Of a DNA stretch of 64,000 nucleotides, positions 7,984 through 18,405 are shown piece after piece. The DNA is from Phreatobacter cathodiphilus (GTDB lineage Bacteria; Pseudomonadota; Alphaproteobacteria; Rhizobiales; Phreatobacteraceae): assembly GCF_003008515.1 (NCBI RefSeq), contig NZ_CP027668.1, positions 2,534,001 to 2,598,000 on the forward strand, given 5' to 3'. The stretch's first letter is position 1, and every line of letters begins with the position of its first letter. The notes beneath the pieces were generated by a model. The model was given only the letters and a program-made list of their open reading frames with translations, made no database searches and was not told where the DNA came from. The position numbers and the translations under genes are program-made.

Positions 7984-8781
7984 TCAGTCCGCCGCGAAGC
8001 TGACGAGCCTGCGATAGAGGTGCCAGGTGGCATGCCCCCAGAGCGGCAGCACCACCAGAAGCCCGGCGAAGGCCGGTGCCATGGCGAGGAAGATCGCCGC
8101 CGCCGTCACCACGCCCCAGCCCAGCATCACCTGCGGGCTCGCCTGCACCGCCCTGACCGAGGTGATGATGGCGGTGACGATGTCGAGGTCCCGGTCGAGC
8201 AGCAGCGGAAAGGAGATCACCGTGATGGAGAAGGTGAAGAGCGCCATCACCGCGCCGACCGCGGTGCCGACGGCAAGGAAGGTCCAGCCGTCGGCTGTGA
8301 GGAACAGGGCCTTGGCGAAGAGCACCGGGTCGAGGCTGGCGAAGCCGAAGAACAGCGCATAGAGCATGCGCACCTGGTACATCCAGATGATGAAGATGAA
8401 GATGGTGAGGAAGGCGAGCCAGGAGAGCTCCCGCCCGCCCTGCCGCCAGACGGTGGCGAGCACCGCGCCCCATGTCGGCGTGACGCCGGCCTCGCGCAGC
8501 CGCGACACCTCGTAGAGCCCGACCGCCACGAAGGGGCCGATGAGGGCGAAGCCGGCGGCGAGCGGGAAGACCGCCCAGGCATAGCCGAACCGGGCGGGCA
8601 GGATCATGAGCGCAAGGCCGCCGAGCCAGTAGATGGCGCCGAAGAACAGGCCCTGGGCAGGCGCCGCCTTGAGGTCGGTCCAGCCGGCCTCCAGAGCCGC
8701 CTTGATGTCCTCGATCGTTGCCGCCCTGACCACGGGCTCCCGCGGCCGTGGCGCAATCCCCGGCGACGTCGTGTCGGTCAT
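7984..8781 (-). CDS. DUF2189 integral membrane protein
   Basis: A 265-residue protein with about six hydrophobic segments, starting with GLFFGAIYWLGGLALMIL (about residues 45-62) and FPLAAGFALIGPFVAVGLYEVSRL. The order LKAAPAQGLFFGAIYW and IGPFVAVGLYEVSR is the DUF2189 pattern. The family's function is not established. The gene is monocistronic or loosely followed by the receptor gene downstream (103 nt gap). Confidence 0.8.
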   Translation of the reverse strand: MTDTTSPGIAPRPREPVVRAATIEDIKAALEAGWTDLKAAPAQGLFFGAIYWLGGLALMILPARFGYAWAVFPLAAGFALIGPFVAVGLYEVSRLREAGVTPTWGAVLATVWRQGGRELSWLAFLTIFIFIIWMYQVRMLYALFFGFASLDPVLFAKALFLTADGWTFLAVGTAVGAVMALFTFSITVISFPLLLDRDLDIVTAIITSVRAVQASPQVMLGWGVVTAAAIFLAMAPAFAGLLVVLPLWGHATWHLYRRLVSFAAD

Positions 8782-8887
8782 GGTGGTCCTCCCCGCATGG
8801 CATGACGCCGCCGGCGTCGAGGCCGGCGGGTTTCGGGGGGTGCAGAGAGGATGACGCGGCGGCGCGCCGCGTCAAGCCGCCTGTGGA

Positions 8888-9892
8888 TCAGCCGGCGAGG
8901 CGCTGGGCCGCGCGCTGCGGCCAGGAGGTGACGGCGGCGAGGCCCTTGTAGGCGTCGGCATATTCCCGTTTCAGCCGCGCGATGAGATCGCCGGCGCTCT
9001 CCACCGCCTTGATGGCGCCGATGCCCTGGCCGGAGCCCCAGATGTCGCGCCAGGCCTTGCTCTTCTCCGAGCCGCCGGAGCCGAAGCTCATCTTGGAGGG
9101 ATCGCTCTCCGGCAGGTTGTCCGGATCGAGCCCGGCATTGACGATGGAGGCGCGCAGATAGTTGCCGTGAACGCCGGTGAAGAGGTTCGAATAGACGATG
9201 TCGCCGGCGGTGCCCTCGACGATCCCCTGCTTGTAAGCCTCCGTCGCGTTGGCCTCCTTGGTGGCGATGAAGGCCGAACCGATATAGCCGAGGTCGGCGC
9301 CCAGCGCCTGCGCCGCCAGGATCGCCCGGCCCGTCGCGATGGCGCCGGAGAGCGCCAGCGGCCCGTCGAAGAACTCGCGGATCTCCTGGATCAGCGCGAT
9401 GGGCGAGAGGGTGCCGGCATGGCCGCCGGCGCCCGCCGCGACGGCGATGAGGCCGTCGGCGCCCTTCTCCAGCGCCTTCTTGGCATGGGTGATGTTGATG
9501 ATGTCGTGCAGCGTGATGCCGCCGTAGGAGTGGATGGCGTCGTTCAGCTCCGGCCGGGCGCCGAGCGAGGTGATGACCACCGGCACCTTGTATTTCACGC
9601 AGAGCTCGACGTCGTGCATCAGCCGGTCGTTCGACTTGTGGACGATCTGGTTCACCGCGAAGGGCGCCGAGGGCGCGTTCGGATGGGCCTCGTCATAGGC
9701 GCCGAGTTCCTCGGTGATGCGCTTCAGCCAGTCCTCCAGCACCGGGCCGGGCCGGGCGTTCAGCGCCGGAAACGAGCCGACGATGCCCGCCTTGCACTGG
9801 GCGATGACGAGGTCCGGGTTCGACACGATGAACAGCGGCGAGCCGATGGCCGGCAGTTGCAGGCGGCTGGCGAGCGAAGCGGGAAGCGACAT
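8888..9892 (-). CDS. Nitronate monooxygenase (NMO/2-nitropropane dioxygenase family)
   Basis: A 334-residue FMN TIM barrel that oxidises propionate-3-nitronate or alkyl nitronates. Visible blocks are GSPLFIVSNPDLVIAQCKAGIVGSFPALN (substrate/FMN face), GADGLIAVAAGAGGHAG (phosphate loop) and ALSGAIATGRAILAAQALGADLGYIGSAF (phosphate-binding GG-type region). The start MSLPASLASRL at 9892 is typical; an upstream ATG at 9946 adds a non-conserved leader. It stands alone, 109 nt from the photolyase stop. Confidence 0.85.
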   Translation of the reverse strand: MSLPASLASRLQLPAIGSPLFIVSNPDLVIAQCKAGIVGSFPALNARPGPVLEDWLKRITEELGAYDEAHPNAPSAPFAVNQIVHKSNDRLMHDVELCVKYKVPVVITSLGARPELNDAIHSYGGITLHDIINITHAKKALEKGADGLIAVAAGAGGHAGTLSPIALIQEIREFFDGPLALSGAIATGRAILAAQALGADLGYIGSAFIATKEANATEAYKQGIVEGTAGDIVYSNLFTGVHGNYLRASIVNAGLDPDNLPESDPSKMSFGSGGSEKSKAWRDIWGSGQGIGAIKAVESAGDLIARLKREYADAYKGLAAVTSWPQRAAQRLAG

Positions 9893-10001
9893 GGTGAGCG
9901 TTCCGGGGCCAATTGTTTCGTGTCGTGTATCGACACGTCGCATCAAAGCCGATCATCCCGCTGGGCGAAAGCCCTGACGGATGGCGGATGGCGGTTTGCG
10001 T

Positions 10002-11573
10002 TCAGACGTCGAGCGTCATCTGCGCCGGCCGCGATGTGGCACCAGGCTCGGCCGAGAGCCCGTCGAGGAACGCCTGCGCTTCGGTCAGGATCCGCGCCTT
10101 TCGCCCACCGTCCATGCCCTCCCAGGTGCGATAGGGCATGGCCATGCGTGGATTGCCCTTCAGGGTCTCCGCGTTGGCGTCGATGAAGTGCCAGTAGAGC
10201 AGGTTGAAGGGGCAGGCCCCCTCCCCGACCTTGATCTTCGGGTCGTAGGCGCAGCCGGCGCAATAGTCCGACATGCGGTCGATATAGGCGCCCGACGCCG
10301 CATAGGGCTTGGAGGCGAGGAGCCCGCCGTCGGCGAACATCACCATGCCGTGGACGTTTGGCAGCTCCACCCAGTCGAAGGCGTCGGCGTAGACGGCCAG
10401 ATACCAGGCCTCGATCTCGGCCGGACGGATGCCGGCGAGGAGGGCGAAATTGCCGGTGACCATCAGGCGCTGGATGTGGTGCGCATAGGCGTTGCGGCGC
10501 GTCTCGCCCACCACCTCGGCGATGCAGGCGAGGTCGGTCTCGCCGGACCAGTAGAACCAGGGCAGCGGCCGATCGGCACCCAGCGCGTTGGTCTCCGCAT
10601 AGGACGGCATCTGGTGCCAGTAGATGCCGCGCACATATTCCCTCCAGCCGAGGATCTGGCGGATGAACCCCTCCGCCGCGTTGAGGGGGGCGGCCCCGCG
10701 CTTGAAGGCCGTCTCGGCGGCGACGCAGACCTCCCGCGCCGTCAGAAGACCGACGTTCAGATACGGCGACAGCAGCCCGTGATAGAGGAAGGGCTCGCCG
10801 CGCTTCATCGCGTCCTGCACGTCGCCGAAGAACGGCAAGGCCTCGGCGATGAAATGGTCGAGGGCCTTCAGCGCCTCGTTGCGGGTCACCGCCCAGCCGA
10901 AGGGCTCGAGATCGCCGAAATGTCCGGCGAAGCGCTGCGCGACGAGGTCCATCACCTCCCGGGTCACTGCATCGGGGGAAAAGCGCAGCCGCCGCGGCGG
11001 CCGCGCGCCCTTCGGCAGCGCCTTGCGGTTCTCCGCGTCGTAGTTCCACTGGCCGCCGACCGGCTTGTCCTCCTCCGCCATCAGGAGACCCGTTTCGCGA
11101 CGCATCTCCCGGTAGAAGAACTCCATCCGGAAGCTCTTCCGCCCCTCCGCCCAGCGGGCGAAGCGGCCGCGCGAGCAGAGGAACCGGTCGTCGTCGCGGA
11201 TCTCGACAGGCAGCCCGGTCTCCGCCGGCCAGTCCTCCATTTTCGCCCGCACGCGCCACTCGCCGGGCTCGGTCACGACGATGCGGTCGACGGCGTGGCG
11301 CCTCAGCGCCTGCTTCACCTCGCCCGTGAAGCTGCCGGTGTTCGCGGGGTCGTCGAGGCGCACATAATCGAGGGCGACCCCCTCCTGCCGCAGCTCCTCC
11401 GCAAAGTGGCGCATGGCCGAGAGGACGAAGACGATCTTCTGCTTGTGGTGCGGCACATAGGTCGTCTCCTCGGCCACCTCGACCATCAGCACCACGTCGC
11501 CGGCCGCGAGGCCGTCGAGGGCCGCGACGTCGCGGGTCAGGTGGTCGCCGAGGATGAGCCGCAGGGTCGCCAA
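10002..11573 (-). CDS. phrB: Iron-sulfur bacterial cryptochrome/(6-4) photolyase, PhrB type
   Basis: A 523-residue FeS-BCP flavoprotein. It opens [16 protein letters not shown], and the four cluster cysteines are visible at 350 (DLACIAE), 438 and 441 ([11 protein letters not shown]) and 454 (GACPFN), the spacing of Agrobacterium PhrB. The FAD-binding helices contain [12 protein letters not shown] and the [13 protein letters not shown] motif. Relatives repair UV (6-4) photoproducts using FAD, a lumazine antenna and a [4Fe-4S] cluster. The SDR gene ends 3 nt before this start, so the two form an operon. DUF2256 is divergent from them. Confidence 0.92.
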   Translation of the reverse strand: MATLRLILGDHLTRDVAALDGLAAGDVVLMVEVAEETTYVPHHKQKIVFVLSAMRHFAEELRQEGVALDYVRLDDPANTGSFTGEVKQALRRHAVDRIVVTEPGEWRVRAKMEDWPAETGLPVEIRDDDRFLCSRGRFARWAEGRKSFRMEFFYREMRRETGLLMAEEDKPVGGQWNYDAENRKALPKGARPPRRLRFSPDAVTREVMDLVAQRFAGHFGDLEPFGWAVTRNEALKALDHFIAEALPFFGDVQDAMKRGEPFLYHGLLSPYLNVGLLTAREVCVAAETAFKRGAAPLNAAEGFIRQILGWREYVRGIYWHQMPSYAETNALGADRPLPWFYWSGETDLACIAEVVGETRRNAYAHHIQRLMVTGNFALLAGIRPAEIEAWYLAVYADAFDWVELPNVHGMVMFADGGLLASKPYAASGAYIDRMSDYCAGCAYDPKIKVGEGACPFNLLYWHFIDANAETLKGNPRMAMPYRTWEGMDGGRKARILTEAQAFLDGLSAEPGATSRPAQMTLDV

Positions 11574-11576
11574 TCG

Positions 11577-12308
11577 TCAGCCTTTCGTCCGCAGCATGGA
11601 GCGGCCGCCGTCGACGCCGATGATCTGGCCGGTGATCCAGCCGGCCTCGGAGTCGAGCAGCAGCGCGCCGAGGGCGGCGACGTCGTCCGGCTCGCCGAGG
11701 CGGGGGATGGCGTGCAGGGCGGCGATGGCGTTCGCCATGGTCTCGTTGGAGGTGAGGCCACGGGCGAGCGGCGTGCGGGTCAGCGAGGGCGCGACGCAGT
11801 TGACGCGGATCTTCGGCGCGAGTTCGGCGGCGAGCGCCACGGTGAGGCCCTCCACCGCGCCCTTGGCCATCGACACCGAGGCATGGGCGGCGAAGCCCTG
11901 GGCCACCGCCACCGTCGAGACCAGGAGGATCGACGAGGTCGGTCCCTCATGGCCCTTCAGGGCCGGGAGGCTCGCCTGCACGGCCCGCACGGCGCCGAGG
12001 GCGTTGACCTCGAAATCACGGGTGAAATCGGCGTCGGTCAGCCGCGCCACCGGCTTCAGGTTGATCGAGCCGACGCAATAGGCGAGGCCGGCGAGCCGGT
12101 CGCCCGCCTCCGTCGCGGCCGCGGTGATGGCGGCGGGGTCGGCGACGTCGGCGACGGAGAAGGTGGCGCCGATCTCCGCGGCCAGCGCCTCCAGCCGGTC
12201 GCGGTCCCGCGCCACCAGATGGACGGCGTGGCCCCGGCCGCGCAGGCGCCGCGCCAGGGCCGATCCGATGCCGCCCGTGCCGCCGTAGATGAGGAAGGTG
12301 TCCGCCAT
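11577..12308 (-). CDS. Atypical SDR oxidoreductase lacking the catalytic Tyr (photolyase operon)
   Basis: A 243-residue Rossmann protein with GGTGGIG at residues 9-15, Ser131 (LLVSTVA) and Lys149. The residue four before the Lys, normally the catalytic Tyr of YxxxK, is Val145 in HASVSMAKG. The usual NNAG is replaced by YCVGSIN. It may therefore bind nucleotide without normal dehydrogenase chemistry, or use another acid. It is first in a two-gene unit with phrB (3-nt gap), and its promoter faces the DUF2256 gene. From memory, similar SDRs sit beside photolyases elsewhere, which points to a shared light-repair or pigment role. Confidence 0.8.
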   Translation of the reverse strand: MADTFLIYGGTGGIGSALARRLRGRGHAVHLVARDRDRLEALAAEIGATFSVADVADPAAITAAATEAGDRLAGLAYCVGSINLKPVARLTDADFTRDFEVNALGAVRAVQASLPALKGHEGPTSSILLVSTVAVAQGFAAHASVSMAKGAVEGLTVALAAELAPKIRVNCVAPSLTRTPLARGLTSNETMANAIAALHAIPRLGEPDDVAALGALLLDSEAGWITGQIIGVDGGRSMLRTKG

Positions 12309-12395
12309 GATGCCGCTTTTGCCCTGCTGGCCCGCACGGGCCCTGTGGAGCGGATACGGCCTGCGCGGGGCAGCGGTTCAGACGGAAGGACGGCG

Positions 12396-12559
12396 ATGGC
12401 GAAGATGATCCGCAAGGCGGACCTGCCGCAGAAGACCTGCGCCGCCTGCGGCCGGCCCTTCGCCTGGCGAAGGAAATGGGCGCGCGTCTGGGACGAGGTC
12501 CGCTTCTGCTCGGACCGGTGTCGCGGCGCCCGCCCTTTCGCCAAGGGCGGGGAGAGGCC

Positions 12560-12569
<10 letters not shown>
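12396..12569 (+). CDS. DUF2256 zinc-ribbon-like small protein
   Basis: A 57-residue protein with two Cys pairs, [10 protein letters not shown] and [10 protein letters not shown], forming a likely four-Cys zinc ribbon flanked by Arg/Lys and Trp ([13 protein letters not shown]). This is the DUF2256 pattern, whose genes tend to lie beside cryptochrome/photolyase genes; the function is unknown. The start is fixed by GGAAGGA at 12384-12390. The last 10 bp overlap the 3' end of flbD on the other strand. Confidence 0.85.
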
Positions 12570-13939
<1,370 letters not shown>

Positions 13940-13952
13940 CGTTCGGGTTCCT

Positions 13953-14318
13953 TCAGCGCTCGGCTTTGATGATTTCCGTCATGGTCACGCCGAGGCGATC
14001 CTCGACGAGCACCACTTCGCCGCGCGCGACGAGACGGTCGTTGACGTAGATGTCGATGGCCTCGCCCACCTTGCGGTCGAGTTCGAGGACGGTGCCGGGC
14101 CCGAGCTTGAGGAGCTCGCCCACGTCCATGCGCGAGCGGCCGAGCACGGCCGAGACGTTGACGGGCACGTCGAAGACCGCTTCCAGGTCGGTGGCGTCCT
14201 TGGAGCCGTCATCGCCCGCATCGCCGCCGTCCATGCCGGCATTGGAGCCGGGGACCACGTCCATGCCGTCGTTCTCGAGGTCGGGCAGCGGCATGCCGCC
14301 ATCGGTGGGAGTGCTCAT
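13953..14318 (-). CDS. fliN: Flagellar motor switch protein FliN
   Basis: A 121-residue protein. An acidic, Gly/Asp/Met-rich N-terminus (1-45) precedes the SpoA/C-ring domain (VFDVPVNVSAVLGRSRMDVGELLKLGPGTVLELDRKVGEAIDIYVNDRLVARGEVVLVEDRLGV). FliN forms the base of the cytoplasmic C-ring and docks FliH for export. Its ATG overlaps the fliH stop by 4 nt, indicating translational coupling. Confidence 0.93.
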   Translation of the reverse strand: MSTPTDGGMPLPDLENDGMDVVPGSNAGMDGGDAGDDGSKDATDLEAVFDVPVNVSAVLGRSRMDVGELLKLGPGTVLELDRKVGEAIDIYVNDRLVARGEVVLVEDRLGVTMTEIIKAER

Positions 14319-14959
14319 GACAGGGCCTCGGGGGTACCGGAGGTGGAGGCGATGTAGCGGCCGACCGCCTCGGCAATGCGGCGGGCGGTCTCTTCACGGT
14401 CGAGCATGATGCCGCCGCTGGACCATTCGATGCGGCAGTCGCCGAGCGCGATGGCGGGCTCGGCCATGATGACGAGGCGGCCGTCGAAGCCGCGCTCGGC
14501 GGCGAGCTTCGTCAGTTCGGTGCGGGCGTCCTCGAGCAGGTCGTCGTTGACCCGGACGACGAGATGCGGCGCGCTGCGCAGGTTGGCGAAACAGTCGGCG
14601 ACGAGGTCGCGGACGGCGTCCAGCGGCTCGCGCGCGACCAGCGCGTCGGAGAGTTTGCGGGCCACCGCCACGGCGATGTCGATGGCCTCGGCCTCCAGCC
14701 GGCCTTCGAGCCCGGACAGCGCCGCGGCGGCCCCCGCCAGCCGGTCGCCGAGCTGGCCGAGGGCGAGCGCCCGCTGCCGCTCGATCGCCGCCATGGCCTT
14801 GGCCTCGCCCGCGGCGAAGCCGGCGGCATGGCCCTCCTGGCGCGCCTGGGCGACGAGCTGCTGGTGCTCGGCGAGGGTGATCCGCGGCTCGGCGGCGCGT
14901 TTCGCCTCCTGCCCGAATTCCGTCTCGAAGAGATATTTGACCGGTGCCGCCACGTGCAT
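14315..14959 (-). CDS. fliH: Flagellar export stator FliH (FlbE-like)
   Basis: A 214-residue protein with the FliH/HrpE layout. It has a short N-terminal region, a Gly/Ala-rich GHAAGFAAGEAKA stretch (about 43-55) and a C-terminal domain AIDIAVAVARKLSDALVAREPLDAVRDLV. FliH holds the ATPase FliI and links it to the C-ring. The N-terminus VKYLFETEFG fits the alphaproteobacterial type called FlbE in Caulobacter. It sits between fliG (4-nt gap) and fliN (overlap), as in the Caulobacter fliF operon. Confidence 0.88.
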   Translation of the reverse strand: MHVAAPVKYLFETEFGQEAKRAAEPRITLAEHQQLVAQARQEGHAAGFAAGEAKAMAAIERQRALALGQLGDRLAGAAAALSGLEGRLEAEAIDIAVAVARKLSDALVAREPLDAVRDLVADCFANLRSAPHLVVRVNDDLLEDARTELTKLAAERGFDGRLVIMAEPAIALGDCRIEWSSGGIMLDREETARRIAEAVGRYIASTSGTPEALS

Positions 14960-14963
14960 GTCC

Positions 14964-16049
14964 TCAGAAGACCAGTTCGTCGTCGGCGCGGTTCTTGGAG
15001 ATCATGATCTCGCCCTTGGCGGCGAGATCCTTGGCGAGGTTGACGAGCACGCCCTGTGCCTCGTCCACGTCCTTCAGGCGCATCGGACCCAGCGCCTGCA
15101 TGTCGTCCTGCAGCATCTTCGCGGCGCGGGTGGACATCTGCGCCAGGAAGAAGTCGCGCATGGTCTGGCTCGCGCCCTTGAGCGCGATGGCGAGCTTGTC
15201 CTTGTCCACCTGACGCACCAGGGTCTGCGCCGAGCCGGCGTCGAGCTTGGCGAGGTCGTCGAAAGTGAACATCAGGCTCTTGATGCGCTCGGCGGAGTCG
15301 CGGTTCTGCTCCTCCAGCGCGGTGATGAAGCGCGTCTCGGTCTGGCGGTCGAAGGAGTTGAAGATCTCCGCCATGGCTTCGTGGCTGTCGCGCCGCGAGG
15401 TCTGCGAGAGGTTGGACATGAACTCGGTGCGCAGCGTCTGCTCGATGCGCTCCAGCACGTCCTTCTGGATCGCCTCCATCTTCAGCATGCGGCCGACGAC
15501 GTCGAGGGCGAATTCCTCCGGCAGGATGGCGAGCACCCGCCCCGCATGTTCCGGCTTGATCTTGGACAGGACGACGGCGACCGTCTGCGGGTACTCGTTC
15601 TTCAGGTAGTTGGCGAGCACCTGCTCCTGCACGTTCGAGAGCTTCTCCCACATGTTGCGGCCGGCCGGCCCGCGGATTTCCTCCATCAGGATGGCGACGC
15701 GGTCGGAGGGCATGAACTGCGACAGCAGCCGCTCGGTGGCGTCGTAATTACCCATCAGGCCGCCGGCTGCCGACAGCCGCCCGACGAATTCCAGCATCAG
15801 GCTCTCCACCACCTCCGGCTCGACGGTGCCGAGCTGCGACATGGCGATGGACAGGACGCGGATCTCCTCGTCGTCAAGCAACTTCCAGATGCGCGACGAC
15901 ACCTTGTCGCCGAGCGTCAGCATCAGGATGGCGGCGCGCTGCTGGCCGGTTAGGCCCTTGGCGGCGAGGGTGTTGATGCGCCCGTCGGCGGACAGGGCCG
16001 CCAGGGCCTTGCCAAACTCCGCCTCGCGTTCGATCTGCGCCATCGTCAT
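14964..16049 (-). CDS. fliG: Flagellar motor switch protein FliG
   Basis: A 361-residue rotor protein. The N-terminal domain binds FliF ([31 protein letters not shown]). The middle domain has [28 protein letters not shown], the counterpart of the EHPQR region. The C-terminal torque domain carries the charged helix around [30 protein letters not shown]. Its start overlaps the fliF stop by 4 nt (ATGA). Confidence 0.95.
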   Translation of the reverse strand: MTMAQIEREAEFGKALAALSADGRINTLAAKGLTGQQRAAILMLTLGDKVSSRIWKLLDDEEIRVLSIAMSQLGTVEPEVVESLMLEFVGRLSAAGGLMGNYDATERLLSQFMPSDRVAILMEEIRGPAGRNMWEKLSNVQEQVLANYLKNEYPQTVAVVLSKIKPEHAGRVLAILPEEFALDVVGRMLKMEAIQKDVLERIEQTLRTEFMSNLSQTSRRDSHEAMAEIFNSFDRQTETRFITALEEQNRDSAERIKSLMFTFDDLAKLDAGSAQTLVRQVDKDKLAIALKGASQTMRDFFLAQMSTRAAKMLQDDMQALGPMRLKDVDEAQGVLVNLAKDLAAKGEIMISKNRADDELVF

Positions 16050-17731
16050 TTCGGCTCACCGTCGTTCAGCCACTGGCGGATGATCGAGACGGTCTCGTGC
16101 GGGTTCTTCTCGACCAGTTCGCCGACCTTCGCGAGCGAGGCCTGGTGCACCTCGCCCTTGATCTGGGCCATCTCGATCATCTTCATCGTGGCGCTCTCGA
16201 GCCCCGGCGCCAGCGGCGGCGCCTTCACCACGGCAGAGCCGTCGGAGCGCTCGCCCTGCTCGCCGCCCGACGAGGACTCGGAGGCCGCCGCCGCGCCGGA
16301 CGGGCCGGCCGGCAGCGCCGCCGCCGGCGCTTCGTCGGGCGTCATGATGCGGCGCAGCAGCGGCCGGACCACGAAGAGCATGACCAGCAGCGACACCAGC
16401 AGCAGCACCGCCAGCTCGATCGCGTAGCGGATGTCCTCCTTGGTGAACTCGTACACCATCCACCAAGGCCGCTCGGCCTCGGGAGCGGCGAGCTGCGGCG
16501 CCTCGGCGAAGCGCAGGTTGACGATCTCCACCTGGTCGCCGCGGCGCTGGTCGAAGCCGATGGCCGAGCGCACGAGGGCGCCGATCCGCTCCAGCTCCTC
16601 GGCGGAGCGCGGCTGGTAGTTGACGTTGCCCTGGGCATCGCGGGCATAGATGCCGTCGACCAGCACGGCCACCGAGACGCGCTTGATGCGGCCGCCCTCG
16701 ATCACCTCCGTGCGCTGGGTGCGGGCGATCTCGTAATTGACCGTCTCCTCGGTCTTGCGGCTCGCCTCGCGGGAGGCGTTGGCGCCGCCGCCGGTCTGGT
16801 TGGCCCCGGGCAGTTCGTTGCCGACGGTCACCTGGCCGTCGCCGCGACCCTCGTTGGAGCTGGACTGCTCCTCGCGCGTCTGGGTCGAGCGGACGACGCG
16901 CCGCTCCGGGTCGAAATCGTCGGAGGTCTGGGTGACGCGGTTGAAGTCCATGTCCGCCGCGACCTGGACGCGGGCCCGGCCCGGTCCCACCACCGAGGCG
17001 ATGATGCTCTCCACCTGCTCGCGCAGGCGGCGCTCCTGGCCGGCCTTCCGTTCGTCGACGGTGGAGCCCATCATGCCGGAGGCGTCGCCCGCGCCGTCGG
17101 CGAGCAGCCGGCCGCCCTCGTCGACGATGGAGATGCGCTGCGGCGACAGGCCCCTCACCGCCGAGGCGACGAGGTGGCGCACCGCCCTGATCTGCTGCGG
17201 CTCCAGCCCGCCGCGCACCCGGAGCACGATGGAGGCCGAGGGCTCGGTGCGCTCGCGCGAGAACAGCGCCCGCTCCGGCAGGACGAGGTGGACGCGCGCC
17301 GACTGCACCCGCTCGATGCCGCGGATGGTGCGAGCCAGTTCGCCCTCCAGCGCCCTGAGCTGGTTCATGTTCTGGACGAAGGAGGTGGACGAGAGCGCGT
17401 CGCCCTTGTCGAAGATCTCGTAACCCACGCCGCCGCCGCGCGGCATGCCGCTCTCGGCGAGCTGCAGGCGGACGCGGGCCACCTGTTCCTGCGGCACGAA
17501 GACCTGGGCGCCTTCGCTGCGGAGCTGGAACTTCACCTGCCGGCGCTCCAGCTCCTTCACGATCTGCGCGGAATCCTCCAGCGTCAGGTCGGAAAAGAGC
17601 AGCGCCATCTGCGGCTGGCTCATCCGGAGGATGATGTAGACGAAGAAGCCGACGAGGCCGAGCGACACCGCTCCCATCGCCGCGAGGCGGGGCGCCCCCA
17701 GTTTCTTCATGAACTCCAGAATGCCGTTCAA
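16046..17731 (-). CDS. fliF: Flagellar MS-ring protein FliF
   Basis: A 561-residue membrane protein that nucleates the basal body. TM1 is near residues 18-38 ([18 protein letters not shown]). The periplasmic ring-building domains include [39 protein letters not shown]2 is near 430-452 ([19 protein letters not shown]). A Ser/Gly-rich cytoplasmic tail follows and ends in the FliG-binding helix [21 protein letters not shown]. It is first in the operon, 53 nt downstream of the CtrA-box/palindrome element. Confidence 0.95.
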   Translation of the reverse strand: MNGILEFMKKLGAPRLAAMGAVSLGLVGFFVYIILRMSQPQMALLFSDLTLEDSAQIVKELERRQVKFQLRSEGAQVFVPQEQVARVRLQLAESGMPRGGGVGYEIFDKGDALSSTSFVQNMNQLRALEGELARTIRGIERVQSARVHLVLPERALFSRERTEPSASIVLRVRGGLEPQQIRAVRHLVASAVRGLSPQRISIVDEGGRLLADGAGDASGMMGSTVDERKAGQERRLREQVESIIASVVGPGRARVQVAADMDFNRVTQTSDDFDPERRVVRSTQTREEQSSSNEGRGDGQVTVGNELPGANQTGGGANASREASRKTEETVNYEIARTQRTEVIEGGRIKRVSVAVLVDGIYARDAQGNVNYQPRSAEELERIGALVRSAIGFDQRRGDQVEIVNLRFAEAPQLAAPEAERPWWMVYEFTKEDIRYAIELAVLLLVSLLVMLFVVRPLLRRIMTPDEAPAAALPAGPSGAAAASESSSGGEQGERSDGSAVVKAPPLAPGLESATMKMIEMAQIKGEVHQASLAKVGELVEKNPHETVSIIRQWLNDGEPK

Positions 17732-17783
17732 GACGCCACCAGCCCGTCAGGTCCTGCGCGACGCGGCATCGGGCCGGTCGCTG

Positions 17784-17821
17784 GGCAAGATTTGCCGGGT
17801 GGGTGGTTACCGGATGGTTAA
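17784..17821 (-). promoter_or_regulatory. fliF promoter: CtrA-type box plus GGCAA-N3-TTGCC
   Basis: Read on the minus strand, TTAA-CCATCCG-GTAAC occupies 17821-17806, one mismatch from the CtrA consensus TTAA-N7-TTAAC. After exactly 9 nt (CACCCACCC) comes the palindrome GGCAA-ATC-TTGCC (17796-17784), then CAG. The same layout precedes flhA. CtrA controls fliF in Caulobacter. The palindrome could be the FlbD (ftr-like) site or part of the core promoter. Confidence 0.7.
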
Positions 17822-17854
17822 CGCGGCCGTGCGTTTTGGGGCGGAGTGTCGAAT

Positions 17855-18232
17855 TTACCGCAGCGAGCGCAGGACGAGACCGACTCCGCCCGCCGTCAGG
17901 CCGAGCATCATGAGCGTGTTGAACAGGCTCGTCGGCACGAAATAGATCGAGAGGTTGACGAGAATGCCCGCCGCGATGATGACGATACCGGCGAAGAGCA
18001 GCAGCAGGCCCAGGCGCGAGGAGCCGTCGAAGAACAGCATGCCGATGCCGAAGAGAATGGGCAGCAGCGACAGGCCGAAGGCCGAATAGCCGCCGAGCGT
18101 CCAGGATCCGCCCTGGACGGAGACCTGGTTGGTGAGGAGATAGGCCCCCGCGATCGTCATGCCGAGGCCGACGAAGAAGGGGATCAGGCCGCCGGGCGTG
18201 CCGCCGGCGCCGGACAGACGGAAATCAGCCAT
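17855..18232 (-). CDS. Conserved small membrane protein between fliF and flhA
   Basis: A 125-residue protein with four hydrophobic segments: LIPFFVGLGMTIAGAYLL, AFGLSLLPILFGIGMLFF, GLLLLFAGIVIIAAGILV and a last one, SLFNTLMMLGLTAGGVGLVL. They are arranged as two helical pairs. I do not recognise a named family. The start at 18232 (MADFRLSGAGG) is set by a GAGGGAGC ribosome site; the longer frame reads through the promoter zone. It is codirectional with fliF but separated from it by the fliF promoter. Its own upstream region also contains the flhA CtrA-type box, so divergent control is possible. Confidence 0.7.
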   Translation of the reverse strand: MADFRLSGAGGTPGGLIPFFVGLGMTIAGAYLLTNQVSVQGGSWTLGGYSAFGLSLLPILFGIGMLFFDGSSRLGLLLLFAGIVIIAAGILVNLSIYFVPTSLFNTLMMLGLTAGGVGLVLRSLR

Positions 18233-18320
18233 TCGCGGGCTCCCTCGGGGCATTGGGCGCGGGCGTGAAGCTTTCGCATCCCACGGCTCCGGCGACAAGC
18301 GCCCGCTCCGCGGTGCGGCG

Positions 18321-18358
18321 GTAACCACCCGTTAACCATCCACCCGGCAATTCTTGCC
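18321..18358 (+). promoter_or_regulatory. flhA promoter: CtrA-type box plus GGCAA-N3-TTGCC
   Basis: GTAA-CCACCCG-TTAAC (18321-18336) is one mismatch from the CtrA consensus. After 9 nt (CATCCACCC) comes GGCAA-TTC-TTGCC (18346-18358), then CAG, 47 nt before the flhA ATG. Spacing and flanks match the fliF element almost base for base. Confidence 0.7.
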
Positions 18359-18405
18359 CAGGAACGTCAACGCGGGCCGCGCGCGCCTGCGGCCGGGGAT
18401 TGTGC

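Noticed and set aside
18346-18358. Sigma-54 -24/-12 promoter at GGCAATTCTTGCC
   Set aside because: GG and GC are separated by 8 nt, not the required 10, and the sequence is a perfect palindrome, which fits a protein-binding site better.
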